A stretch of 64,000 bases of DNA from JAJFUE01 sp041687335 (GTDB lineage Bacteria; Sumerlaeota; Sumerlaeia; MVZB01): NCBI GenBank assembly GCA_041687335.1, contig JAWLCE010000010.1, positions 1 through 64,000 of the forward strand. The letters are read 5' to 3'. This document shows, piece after piece, positions 35,146 through 43,988 of this stretch. Position 1 is the first letter of the stretch. Every line of letters begins with the position of its first letter. The notes under the pieces are model-generated. The model was not told the origin of the DNA. It worked only from the letters and a program-made list of their open reading frames with translations, and did not search any database. The translations under genes were made by a program, and so were the position numbers.

Positions 35146-35219
35146 TGGATCATGCCGATAAGGATGACGCGACATCGATCGGCATGAGCGCTGAACCCGA
35201 ACGTTGATGTAAGATTTGT

Positions 35220-35415
35220 TCACAAAGCATGGCCCCTGTTCGGTTTGTAATCCGACGAAGGCTTGAACCAACAGTTTGCTCATGGGAGCCGAAAAACGAC
35301 CGTGAATTGCACGCCCTCTCACGAGGGATTCATGAAGCGGACGGACAAGGCGCCCACCTGAACCTTCAGGTTCAACTTCAACGAAGGATACGGCCGCGCG
35401 GGGGTCATATTCTGT
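35220..35415 (+). ncRNA. ssrS: probable 6S RNA
   Basis: A non-coding stretch of ~190 bases, the usual 6S length. ATGGCCCC near 35228-35235 pairs with GGGGTCAT near 35401-35408 (eight pairs, one G-U), which would be the closing stem. On the 5' side CCCCTGTTCGGTTTGTAATCC resembles the E. coli CCCCTGAGCCGATATTTCATACC region. On the 3' side CACCTGAACC-TTCA-GGTTCAA closely resembles the E. coli CACCTTGAACC-AAGG-GTTCAAGG hairpin (E. coli sequence recalled from memory). A promoter and a terminator bracket it. 6S RNA binds sigma70 RNA polymerase in stationary phase. A covariance-model search would settle it. Confidence 0.58.
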
Positions 35416-35456
35416 CCAGCCTCATTTTCCATTAACCATTGATAAGTTCAAGTTGA

Positions 35457-35492
35457 GGGCCGGCCATGTTGAATTGCCGGCCCTTATTTATT
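35457..35492 (+). terminator. rho-independent terminator after the 6S-like RNA
   Basis: Perfect 8-bp stem GGGCCGGC/GCCGGCCC with an 11-base loop, followed by TTATTTATT. Confidence 0.88.
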
Positions 35493-35528
35493 AGACTTGC
35501 GGGGAAATCTTCGGCGGGGGTATGAAGC

Positions 35529-36296
35529 GTGGGTGACGGCGGGATGGAGCGAAGCGGGGGCGGAGGGTTTGGGCGCGCCTTTGCGCGCGAGAAGATTCTG
35601 GCGGCCCCTGAGCGGGCCTGCCTTCACCAATGGGGCCGGCGCGATTATGGAGAGGTGCTGGCATTGCAGGAGGCGCTACGCGAGCGGCGCCGTGCCGATC
35701 AAATCGTCGATTGCTGGTTGGCGGGCGAGCATCCGCTGGTGATCACCCAGGGGGTGCGCGGGCGCGGCGATGACCTGGTGGCGGGCGCGCTGGTCCCGGG
35801 CGAGATCCCCGTCTTCAGCATCGACCGGGGCGGCATGACTACGCTGCACAATCCAGGCCAGCTTGTCATTTATCCGATCTTACGCACGCTGCCGGGTCTG
35901 TTGGCGCAGGCTCGGTTGGCGCTGGCGCTGCTGGAGTCGGTTCGCGACTGGCTTGATCTGCACACTGGCATCCGCAGCGAGATCGAGCGTGGGCGGCCGG
36001 GACTCTACATCGGCGGGCGTAAGCTAGCCGCCATCGGCATCTCGATCCACGGCTGCGTCTCGATGCACGGCATCGCGATCAATTTGTGCAATGACCTGTC
36101 GCCTTGGCGGCGGATCGTGCCCTGCGGCGAGCCCCAGACTCGACCGATCACGCTGAGCGAACTGGCCGGCCATCGCTATGAGCCCCAGGAGTTCATCCCG
36201 CTGATCCCTGACTGGCTGCGTACCTCCTGGGGCTACGATCAGGTTGAAGCGGGCCTGCCGGTACCCGCCGTCTACCCTTCGTCCGTCCTGCCATGA
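35529..36296 (+). CDS. lipB: lipoyl(octanoyl) transferase
   Basis: 255 residues with the LipB motifs: RGGMTTLHNPGQLVIYPI (residues ~100-117; most relatives have RGG..TYHGPGQ), the catalytic lysine K165 in GRKLAAIGI, HGCVSMHGIAINL and the catalytic cysteine C199 in VPCGEP. It moves octanoyl groups from acyl carrier protein to lipoate-dependent enzymes in the cytoplasm. So the organism also has lipoylated 2-oxoacid dehydrogenases or a glycine cleavage system, besides the ferredoxin-linked oxidoreductase. The GTG at 35529 follows GGGGG; an ATG five codons later is an alternative. Its stop overlaps the next gene (ATGA). Confidence 0.92.
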   Translation: MGDGGMERSGGGGFGRAFAREKILAAPERACLHQWGRRDYGEVLALQEALRERRRADQIVDCWLAGEHPLVITQGVRGRGDDLVAGALVPGEIPVFSIDRGGMTTLHNPGQLVIYPILRTLPGLLAQARLALALLESVRDWLDLHTGIRSEIERGRPGLYIGGRKLAAIGISIHGCVSMHGIAINLCNDLSPWRRIVPCGEPQTRPITLSELAGHRYEPQEFIPLIPDWLRTSWGYDQVEAGLPVPAVYPSSVLP

Positions 36297-38302
36297 TGCG
36301 TGAGCTTGCAGCGCCCACCAAGGCTGAAGTCGGCCGGCGCCGCCGGCGCTGGAATTACGGGTTGGGGCTGAATTTGCTCGTGGCGTTGCTGCTGGCGCCG
36401 CTTCTGTATCGCGCCGGGCTGGAATCCAGCATCTGGATGGATGAGACCTATTCGCTGCTCATGGCGCATCATGATCTGGATGCGATCATTGATCAGTCGA
36501 TGATCGACAACCACCCGCCGGGATACTATGTGATACTCAGGGGATGGCTTGGGATCGGCCGTAGCATCGGGCTGGAGCCGGGGATTTTGTGGGCGCGCCT
36601 GCCAGGGGTGATGGCGTGGCTCGGGCTGGTGGCAGCGGCCTGGTTCATCGGCCGGCGCGAGTTCGGCCGCCAAGGTGGGCAACTGCTGGCGGGGGCGCTG
36701 GCGCTGGCCGCGTCGGGCGCGGTGATGGCGCGCGAGGCGCGTTTCTATGCGCTGGCGGCGGCCGCGCTGCTGGTCTGTTTTCTGCTGCTGCTTCGGCTGC
36801 GCCGGATGTCCACTCGGCCATGGCGCGCGCGGGCGGGGTGGAGCCTTTACGCCGCCTGCGCCACTCTCGCGCTCTGGAATCACCTGCTCACGGGAGTGGT
36901 CCTGGCCTGGCTGGGCCTGATGTGGTTGGTCCTCCTGGTCGGGCTGCCTCGCGAGCGTCGGGCGAGCTTCCTGTTGGGCGGCCTGCTGGCGCAGGGGATG
37001 GCCCTGCTGGCATTTTCGCCCTGGCTGCCGATGGCTCTTATCAACATTGGGAATCTTGAAAGCTCGCGCAGTTGGATGACCGAGCCGAGCCTGTGGAATT
37101 TCCTGCGTGTCTTCATCCTCTGGTATCCGCTCAGCCGGCGCGGACAGCCGCCGGGGTGGGAAGTTCCCGACTGGCAACTGGCGCTGGGAGCGCTGACGGT
37201 GCTGCTGCCGGCGCTGGCTTGGCTGGTGATGAGGCATCGGCGGCCGGGGGTGTCCCGACGCTGGCGCAGGCTGGCCGGCTGGGGCTTGGGGCTGTCGGTG
37301 GCCAATGTATGGACGATCTGGCTGCTTGGCCGAACCGGGACGTTGCTGGTCTTCCATGGCCCGCGCTACACGATGCTCACGCTGCCGATCTGGGTCTGCG
37401 GGATGGCTGCCGTGGCGGCCATGGGCGCCCGTGGCCGGGTGAGAGCCTGGTTGCTCATGCTGCCCTGGCTGGTCGCCTCGCTGACGGGCTGGGCCTTGGA
37501 CACGTTCGCTGAGCGCGCGGGATCCACCCGCCTGGCCGAGGCGGCGGCCGGGGCGCGCCTGCCGGAACCGGGCGGCCGGCTTTATGCGATGCCGGCGGAG
37601 CTGATCCCATTCAAGCGGCAATCGCTGGCGCAGTGGGATGTACGCCCTATAGAGGCGCTGGTGGATGAACCTGTGGGGGATGCGACGATCCCGATCCTGC
37701 TGCTCAACAATTGGGCGCCGCTGGCGCAGGAGCGGGAATTGGTGGCGCGCGAACTGCTGTTGGAAGGGGGACTTGCGCGACGGGTTGAGCAACTTGTGCT
37801 GCCGATGAATGCCGACCAGGATGTCTGGCTCTGGGTCGAGGGCTTGGATCAAGAACTCGCGCGCCGCCTGGCGCAGCAGGATTTCTTGACTTATCCCATC
37901 CCCGCACCCGCCGATGCACATGGCCAGGTGCATCCGCGCCAACTGCGACTGCGCGATGGCTGGCACCTGCTGCAGATTTATCTGGAGCAGGACAAGTGGA
38001 AGGCCTATCGGAGAGCCTCCGCCCCGCGTGCGCGCATTGGGCTGCCTGGGCCGTTTGAACGGGGGGACTACCGGGTCCACATGATGCTTGAGCTGGAGCA
38101 CGCGACCGCGCTTGAATTCCATTTTAAGGCTCGTGACCTGGATGAGCGGAAAAGCATGCACATCACGCCGGGCATCTATCAGCTGGCGATGCCACTGACG
38201 CTCGCCAATGCGGCGGATGATATTGATCTGTTCCTGATACAATCGGCCGGTCCGTCGGCGGGACTGATCTTTCTTGGCCTGTGGGTGGAACGAGCGCCTT
38301 GA
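36293..38302 (+). CDS. GT39/ArnT-like membrane glycosyltransferase
   Basis: 669 residues with about ten hydrophobic segments in the first ~450 residues and a soluble C-terminal domain of ~200. The first outer loop carries WMDETYSLLMAHHDLDAI, with the DE catalytic pair of GT-C enzymes, and DNHPPGYYVILRGWLGIG, the family's P-P-x-Y-Y segment. Such enzymes move a sugar from a polyprenyl-phosphate donor to lipid or protein on the periplasmic side. Donor and acceptor are unknown. It overlaps lipB by four bases, so it is translationally coupled; the functional link is obscure. MM at the start leaves two equivalent start codons. Confidence 0.85.
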   Translation: MMRELAAPTKAEVGRRRRRWNYGLGLNLLVALLLAPLLYRAGLESSIWMDETYSLLMAHHDLDAIIDQSMIDNHPPGYYVILRGWLGIGRSIGLEPGILWARLPGVMAWLGLVAAAWFIGRREFGRQGGQLLAGALALAASGAVMAREARFYALAAAALLVCFLLLLRLRRMSTRPWRARAGWSLYAACATLALWNHLLTGVVLAWLGLMWLVLLVGLPRERRASFLLGGLLAQGMALLAFSPWLPMALINIGNLESSRSWMTEPSLWNFLRVFILWYPLSRRGQPPGWEVPDWQLALGALTVLLPALAWLVMRHRRPGVSRRWRRLAGWGLGLSVANVWTIWLLGRTGTLLVFHGPRYTMLTLPIWVCGMAAVAAMGARGRVRAWLLMLPWLVASLTGWALDTFAERAGSTRLAEAAAGARLPEPGGRLYAMPAELIPFKRQSLAQWDVRPIEALVDEPVGDATIPILLLNNWAPLAQERELVARELLLEGGLARRVEQLVLPMNADQDVWLWVEGLDQELARRLAQQDFLTYPIPAPADAHGQVHPRQLRLRDGWHLLQIYLEQDKWKAYRRASAPRARIGLPGPFERGDYRVHMMLELEHATALEFHFKARDLDERKSMHITPGIYQLAMPLTLANAADDIDLFLIQSAGPSAGLIFLGLWVERAP

Positions 38303-38376
38303 TCCGTTACAGCGGGTTTGCATCGATTGGCGCCGCATGTCAGAATGGCGCAGATTGAAAAGAGGTCAAAGTTACA

Positions 38377-40524
38377 TTGGGAAGAAAACGGGATGAACCG
38401 AAGCGTAGGGCGCGCGTCGAGCACCTGGACGTGGAGCCGGCGGGCGAGGCCGCGGCCTTCGAACGCGGTGCCAAGGTGACGGGAATTTTTCAGTCCTCGC
38501 CGCGGCGCGGGGGGCAGGTGGTGCCCGACACGGCCGGCCTGCCTGAGGTGCGCATCCCGCCAACGGCGATGGGCGCGGCGCTCCACGGCGATCACGTCCA
38601 AGTCGAGGTCTTCCGCTCCAAGCCCGGGCGCGTTCCCAGTGGTTCCATCACGCGCATCCTGAAGCACGCCCACAAGCAGATCCTGGGACGCTTCCAGCGC
38701 GCCGGCAAGTATTGCGTAGTCGTGCCGAAGAACCCTCGCATTCGGCGGCTGGTCCATATCTACCGCAAGTTCGACCCAGCCGAGGTGCCCGAGGGCTCGT
38801 GGGTGATGGTCGAGGTCACGCGTTGGGCGGATGAGCCGGATGAACCCTTGACGGGGCGGCTGATCGAGGTGCTGGGGACTGAGGAACAACGCGGGCTGCC
38901 GATCCTGCTGCTCATCCGCGAGCGCGGGGTGGCGATTGAGTTCACCCCAGAGGTTGAGGCCGAGGCGCGCGCGTTGGAAACAGCGCCGCCGGCGGCGGGC
39001 AAGCGGTTGGACCTGCGCCACGAGCGGGTCTGCACGATCGACCCGGCCACGGCCAAGGATTTCGATGATGCGATCTCGCTGCACGGGGCAGGGGAGGGCG
39101 GCTGGCGCATCGGCGTGCACATCGCCGACGTGGCGCACTACGTCCGGCCGGGCACGGCCATCGACCTGGAGGCCTATGACCGGGCAACCTCGATCTACCC
39201 GGTCGACCGCGTCATCCCGATGCTGCCCGAGGCGCTCTCCAACCAGTTGTGCAGCCTGCGACCTGACGAGGACAAACTGACGATGACCGTGCTGTTTGAC
39301 GTCGACCGCCATGGCGGGATCAGCAACGTCGAGATGCACAACTCGATCATTCGCTCAATGCGGCGCTTCGCCTACGAGGAAGTGCAGGGGCTGTTCGACC
39401 GGGCCGACCAGGAGGCGGGGATCGAGCCGGAGCCGGCACCCAAGGCGGCGCGTCCCTGCCCACTGATCGACCCCAAGCTGCTCGCCGACCTGATGCAAAT
39501 CCGCCAGGCTGCGCGGGCGCTCAACCAGGCGCGCATCAAGCGGGGGGCGCTCGACCTGGACCTGCCCGAGACTGAAATTCTCTTTGACGCTGAAGGGCGC
39601 GTCAGTGACCTGCGCCGGCGCGAGCGCTTCGAGGCGCATCGGTTGATCGAGGAGATGATGGTCGCCGCCAATGAGGCGGTCGCGCGCGAGTTGGAACGGC
39701 GTGGCTACCCGGCCCTCTACCGCGTCCACGCCGAGCCCGACGAGGGCAAGCTGCGCACGGTGGCGCCGGTGATGACCCGGCTGGGCATTCCGCTGCCCGC
39801 GCGCCGGGGCATCACGCGCGAGGAACTGCAGCGTGCCATCGACGCCGCTCACCGCCATCCGGCCGGGGTGATCGTCCAGCGCTGGCTTCTCCGCACGATG
39901 ATGCGCGCCAAGTATCAGCCCGAGAACATCGGCCACTATGGGCTGGCCTCCGACAGCTATCTGCACTTTACCTCACCGATCCGGCGCTACCCCGACCTGA
40001 TCGTCCACCGGGTCGTCAAGGAGCTGCTGGCGGGGGTGGGGGCCAACGAGGGCTCGCTGGTCGAGCTGGGCGCGGGGCTGGCCGTTCAGGGGCGACACAC
40101 CAGTGCGCGCGAAGAACGTTCCCAGAAAATCGAGTGGAACGCTGAGGAGACGCTAGCGCTGGAATTCATGCGCCGCTACATCGGCGACATCTTCGACGGC
40201 TTCATCAGCGGCATCATCGGGGCGGGGTTCTTCGTCGGGCTGAGCGACTGGCCGGTGGAGGGTTTCGTCCCGATCCGCCTGCTGGAGGACGATTACTATG
40301 TCTTCGACGAAGAGCTTCACATGTGGCGCGGGCAGCGTTCGGGGCGCACCTACGCCATCGGCGACCCCGTGACAGTGCTGATCGAACGGATCGACGTGAT
40401 CGCCAAACAGATGGACCTGGTGCTGGTCAAGCGCAAGACCGGCACGACGGGTCGAGCCAAAAAGAAGGCCGCGCCGCAGCGGAAGACCGCCCCGCGCCGG
40501 CCACCCAAGCGCGGGTGGCGCTGA
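38377..40524 (+). CDS. rnr: ribonuclease R (RNB-family 3'-5' exoribonuclease)
   Basis: 715 residues: cold-shock-type domains up to ~residue 200, then the RNB catalytic core with TIDPATAKDFDDAISL (metal-binding aspartates) and IGVHIADVAHYV, later SPIRRYPDLIVHRV, and a C-terminal S1 domain starting GDIFDGFISGIIGAGFFV. The tail is lysine/arginine-rich, as usual in RNase R. It degrades structured RNA processively. The start is a TTG at 38377 preceded by AAGAGGT; no ATG is available before the first domain. It begins 74 bases after the GT39-like gene. Confidence 0.94.
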   Translation: MGRKRDEPKRRARVEHLDVEPAGEAAAFERGAKVTGIFQSSPRRGGQVVPDTAGLPEVRIPPTAMGAALHGDHVQVEVFRSKPGRVPSGSITRILKHAHKQILGRFQRAGKYCVVVPKNPRIRRLVHIYRKFDPAEVPEGSWVMVEVTRWADEPDEPLTGRLIEVLGTEEQRGLPILLLIRERGVAIEFTPEVEAEARALETAPPAAGKRLDLRHERVCTIDPATAKDFDDAISLHGAGEGGWRIGVHIADVAHYVRPGTAIDLEAYDRATSIYPVDRVIPMLPEALSNQLCSLRPDEDKLTMTVLFDVDRHGGISNVEMHNSIIRSMRRFAYEEVQGLFDRADQEAGIEPEPAPKAARPCPLIDPKLLADLMQIRQAARALNQARIKRGALDLDLPETEILFDAEGRVSDLRRRERFEAHRLIEEMMVAANEAVARELERRGYPALYRVHAEPDEGKLRTVAPVMTRLGIPLPARRGITREELQRAIDAAHRHPAGVIVQRWLLRTMMRAKYQPENIGHYGLASDSYLHFTSPIRRYPDLIVHRVVKELLAGVGANEGSLVELGAGLAVQGRHTSAREERSQKIEWNAEETLALEFMRRYIGDIFDGFISGIIGAGFFVGLSDWPVEGFVPIRLLEDDYYVFDEELHMWRGQRSGRTYAIGDPVTVLIERIDVIAKQMDLVLVKRKTGTTGRAKKKAAPQRKTAPRRPPKRGWR

Positions 40525-40563
40525 GCATCTCAAGCACGAGACCATGATCAGGGGAGGTGGTTG

Positions 40564-42486
40564 ATGAGGCCGAAGCTGAGGGGATGGCAGATACTGCTGG
40601 CCGGCCTGCTGGTGGGGGCACTCGCGCGGGCGGTGCCGGCAGCGATGCCGCCGGTCAACGTCATCGAACACGGCATTCCCGTTCCGGCTGGGGAGGCGAT
40701 CACGCCAAGCGCGACCGTCGATGCCGACGGCCGGCGCATCATCGTCTGCAAGCTCGCGGCCGGTGGGAAAACCAGTTATCTTTTCATCGACGCCGAGTCG
40801 GGTGAGACCGAACAGTTGCCGGCCGGGCTTTCCGGCTCCGGGTCCAATGGGGTCCTGATGACCCCCGAAAACGCGATCTTCGATTCCGTCGGGGGCTATT
40901 TTCTCCGCCTCGACATCCCCACGCGCACCGTGCGGCGGCTGGGGCGGGTGGGGGGCGTCATTTTTGGCGGCGGTTTCGTCCGGACCTCTGATGGCACGGT
41001 CTATGGCGGGTTTCAGCCGACCGCCACGCTCGTCTCCTACAATCCCGCAACCGATACTTATACCGATCACGGCCAACTGAATGAGGAATCATGGCGGCAG
41101 TATCTGCGACCGTTGGCGGTGGATGCCAGCGGCTGGGTCTATGGCGGCATCGGGATGGAACGCATGCAGGTGGTGGCATTCAATCCGGCCACGGGTGAGA
41201 AGCGCCCCCTGATCCCCGAAAAGAATCGCAAGCGTGGCTATCAGCCGGTCATCTTTAAGGGTACCGATGGCCAAGTGTATGCCCGCGCCGACCGCTATCA
41301 ATTCGGCGGCGTCCTTGAGATTTACGAGGACGGTTGGGGTTGGCACGTGCTTTCCGAAGGCCGGGCGACGCCGATCGCGGAGCCTCCCGTCGGTGGCGTC
41401 CGACAGGTCAACCATGTTTTCCCCGACGGATCGCATTTCAGCGGGTTCAATGTCCTGGACCGCGAGGTGCTGGTCCATGACGTGGGGGCGAAGGAACCCC
41501 GGCGGGTTCGTTTCAGCTACGAAAGCCCGGGCGTCCGTATCTACAATCTCGTGGCGGGACCGGACGGGCGGGTCTATGGTTCGACGGGGAATCCGCTGCG
41601 CTTCTGGTGTTACGATCCAGCCGGCGGCGAATTCTGGGACCGTGGCGTCGCCCCCAACGACGGGCACATCAACCAGTTCGTCCGTCAGGGCGACCGGCTT
41701 TATGGCATCACCTACAGTCAGGGATATTTGTTTGAATATGACCCGAGCCGGCCCTACGCCTTGGAACAAAACCCCCGGCTGGCGCACCGTGCCGACGAGG
41801 CGGGGGAGCAATATGGCCGCCCCCATGCGATGCTGGCACATCCCGATGGCCGGCATATCCTTGCCGCCGGCCACGCCTCACGGGTGCTTTTGGGCAGCGG
41901 CATGCTGATCTATGACGTCAAGGCGGAAAGCGGCCAGATCATCGACCGGGCGCGGCTCATGCCCGAGCACGGCATCTATTCGCTGGCCGCGCTGCCCGAC
42001 GGCCAGGTGCTGGCGGGGACGTCGATTCATCCCTCGACTGCCGGCACCGCCGGGCCGGCCCGGACTGCAATGATCTATCGATACAATATGGAAACCGGCA
42101 CCGTCAGTGGGCAGTGGCCGCTGTCGCCGGAAACGCCCGCGGTGCGCGAGCTTGTGGTCGCGCCCGACGGTCTGGTTTACGGACTGGCCGAGCCAGATCG
42201 ACTTTTCGTGTTTGATCCGGTGAGCGAAGAAATCATTCGCAGTGAGACGCTGGCCGGCTATGGGGGCATCGCGGGCGGTCAAGCCCCGCGCTGCATGACC
42301 ATCGGGCCCGACGGCGCGATCTATGCGCTCTTCCAGGAGGCGGTGGTGCGGATCGAGCCGGCCACGCTGGCACACCGGGCAATCGCCCGACCCGGAGAAG
42401 CGATCAGCGCGGGGATAGCGATGCTGGGCGACCGGATTTATTTCGCCTGCGGCACGCGCCTGTTCAGCTGCGGGCTCAACGAGTAA
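40564..42486 (+). CDS. secreted beta-propeller protein
   Basis: 640 residues with a signal peptide (MRPKLRGWQILLAGLLVGALARAVPA). The rest consists of repeated blades of the NHL/SMP-30/PQQ type, with recurring [D/P]G-x-[V/I]YG elements (DGTVYGGFQ, DGRVYGSTG, DGLVYGLAEP, DGAIYALFQ) each followed by a F/Y-x-P or DP turn. About seven to eight blades can be counted in two halves. No catalytic motif is recognised; ligand binding or protein contact outside the cytoplasm is likely. GGGGAGGT sits six bases before the ATG at 40564. It ends one base from the convergent korC gene. Confidence 0.75.
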   Translation: MRPKLRGWQILLAGLLVGALARAVPAAMPPVNVIEHGIPVPAGEAITPSATVDADGRRIIVCKLAAGGKTSYLFIDAESGETEQLPAGLSGSGSNGVLMTPENAIFDSVGGYFLRLDIPTRTVRRLGRVGGVIFGGGFVRTSDGTVYGGFQPTATLVSYNPATDTYTDHGQLNEESWRQYLRPLAVDASGWVYGGIGMERMQVVAFNPATGEKRPLIPEKNRKRGYQPVIFKGTDGQVYARADRYQFGGVLEIYEDGWGWHVLSEGRATPIAEPPVGGVRQVNHVFPDGSHFSGFNVLDREVLVHDVGAKEPRRVRFSYESPGVRIYNLVAGPDGRVYGSTGNPLRFWCYDPAGGEFWDRGVAPNDGHINQFVRQGDRLYGITYSQGYLFEYDPSRPYALEQNPRLAHRADEAGEQYGRPHAMLAHPDGRHILAAGHASRVLLGSGMLIYDVKAESGQIIDRARLMPEHGIYSLAALPDGQVLAGTSIHPSTAGTAGPARTAMIYRYNMETGTVSGQWPLSPETPAVRELVVAPDGLVYGLAEPDRLFVFDPVSEEIIRSETLAGYGGIAGGQAPRCMTIGPDGAIYALFQEAVVRIEPATLAHRAIARPGEAISAGIAMLGDRIYFACGTRLFSCGLNE

Positions 42487-42487
42487 A

Positions 42488-43084
42488 TCAGCTGGCGCGC
42501 AGGAGCGGACTGGCGGACGAGCCATGCTCGCGCAGCCAGCCAAGGCCGTAGTCGTATCCCAACTGGAATGCCTTGAGATTCTTGGCGTCGGTGCCCGGCG
42601 GCACGGAGGCCGAGACCGCCTTCGTCATCTCATCCAGGCCGACCACATCGGTCAGCGCGGTCAGGAAGCCGAGCATGGCGATGTTGGCCATGATCTTGTG
42701 GCCGGCCTCCTGGGCGAAGCGCGTGGCGGGGATGCCCGCGTGAGCCACCCTCGCGTCGGCCTCCGGGCGAACCAGACCCTCGTCATAGATCAGCAGTCCA
42801 CCCTCGCGCAGGTGGCGCTTGTGCTGGGTGTAGCCATCCTGCGAGAGCACCAGCAGCAGCTGGGGGTTGAAGACGGCGGGGTAATCGATCGGGTCGCCCG
42901 AGAGGATGACGTCGGCGCGGCAGGCGCTGCCGCGGGCCTCGGGGCCATAGTTCTGCGCCAGCGCCGCGTAGCGGTCCTGATAAAGCGCGACGGCCTGGCC
43001 GATGATGTGGCCGGCGAGGATCACGCCCTGGCCGCCGAAACCGGTCACGCGCACTTCCATCCGTTGGGTTGCCTGTGTGGTCAT
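42488..43084 (-). CDS. korC: 2-oxoacid:acceptor oxidoreductase, gamma subunit
   Basis: 198 residues with the gamma-domain pattern MEVRVTGFGGQGVILAGHIIGQA, YGPEARGSACRADVILS and DYPAVFNPQLLLVLSQ. This subunit completes the four-part enzyme that oxidises (or reductively makes) a 2-oxoacid with CoA and ferredoxin. It is last in the korDABC operon, 41 bases after korB. The ribosome site is weak, and an ATG eight codons in (directly before EVRVTGFGGQG) is an equally plausible start. Confidence 0.9.
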   Translation of the reverse strand: MTTQATQRMEVRVTGFGGQGVILAGHIIGQAVALYQDRYAALAQNYGPEARGSACRADVILSGDPIDYPAVFNPQLLLVLSQDGYTQHKRHLREGGLLIYDEGLVRPEADARVAHAGIPATRFAQEAGHKIMANIAMLGFLTALTDVVGLDEMTKAVSASVPPGTDAKNLKAFQLGYDYGLGWLREHGSSASPLLRAS

Positions 43085-43125
43085 GGGACTAGTCCTGTTT
43101 CCGAATCAGAGTTTGCTGCGCGGCT

Positions 43126-43959
43126 TCAGCTTTCGCAGACGGCTTCGACGGTTGCGATCCCGGCGCGCTCCAGGTATGTCGGGCGCTCCAGATCCACGAA
43201 CTTGCCGACGACGATCGGCGAGTCGATCGAGATGTCGACGTCCTTGGGATCGGCGCCGTTGCGCACCTCGGAGCGCTCCTTGAAGGCCTGCACCATGTCG
43301 ATGCCGGCGCCCAGGCGATTGAGCCGCCCATAGAGGGTCGGGCAGGGGCTGATGACCTCAAGGAAGCTGAAGCCCTTCTTCTTGATCGCCTCGCCCATCG
43401 CGCGCTGGAGCTGGACGACATGGCCAACCGTCCAGCGTGCGACGTAAACCGCCCCGCAGGCCGCCGCCAGCGAGGGCAGGTTGAAGGGAGTATCGGTGTT
43501 GCCGCCGCGAGTGGTCGTCGTGCGGGCGGATTGCGGGGTGGTCGGGGCAAGCTGGCCGCCGGTCATGCCGTAGTTGAAGTTGTTGACGCAGATGACGGTC
43601 AGGTCCATATTGCGCCGGGCGGCATGGATGAAGTGGTTGCCGCCGATGGCGAACAGGTCGCCGTCGCCGCTGAAGACCACGACCTTGAGTTCGGGGCGCG
43701 CCAGCTTGAGGCCGGTGGCCAGCGGCAACGCGCGCCCGTGGGTGCTGTGGAAGGAGTCGAGCTTCAGGTAGCCGGCGACGCGCGCCGTGCAGCCGATGCC
43801 CGAGATGACCGCGGTCTTGTCCAGCGGCTGGCCGGTCTTGACCAAGGCGCGGACGAAGGCATTGACGGCGGTGCCGATACCGCAACCGGGACACCAGATG
43901 TGCGGCATCCGGTCGGCCCGCAAGTAGGTATCGAGAACGTGCTCCTGGGGCTCGCTCAT
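43126..43959 (-). CDS. korB: 2-oxoacid:ferredoxin oxidoreductase, beta subunit (TPP-binding)
   Basis: 277 residues. HIWCPGCGIGTAVNAF at the N terminus is the usual PGCG motif. The thiamine diphosphate site is seen in SGDGDLFAIGGNHFIHAARRN, followed by NNFNYGMTGGQLAPTTP. The ATG at 43959 is chosen because AAGGA lies seven bases upstream. Longer starts at 43983 (ATG) or 43992 (GTG) would begin in or next to the end of korA and lack such a site. The pattern fits 2-oxoglutarate better than pyruvate enzymes, but specificity is not proven by sequence. Confidence 0.92.
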   Translation of the reverse strand: MSEPQEHVLDTYLRADRMPHIWCPGCGIGTAVNAFVRALVKTGQPLDKTAVISGIGCTARVAGYLKLDSFHSTHGRALPLATGLKLARPELKVVVFSGDGDLFAIGGNHFIHAARRNMDLTVICVNNFNYGMTGGQLAPTTPQSARTTTTRGGNTDTPFNLPSLAAACGAVYVARWTVGHVVQLQRAMGEAIKKKGFSFLEVISPCPTLYGRLNRLGAGIDMVQAFKERSEVRNGADPKDVDISIDSPIVVGKFVDLERPTYLERAGIATVEAVCES

Positions 43960-43988
43960 CGTGACATCCTTTGTATCGCTCATTAGGT

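Noticed and set aside
35229..35435. possible 68-residue gene inside the 6S-like interval
   Set aside because: No ribosome site, and pairing across the interval plus promoter and terminator fit an RNA gene better.
36272..38338. 688-codon open frame on the minus strand opposite the GT39-like gene
   Set aside because: Composition is Arg/Gln/Pro-rich low complexity, a typical antisense artefact of GC-rich DNA. The plus strand encodes a clear membrane enzyme with family motifs.
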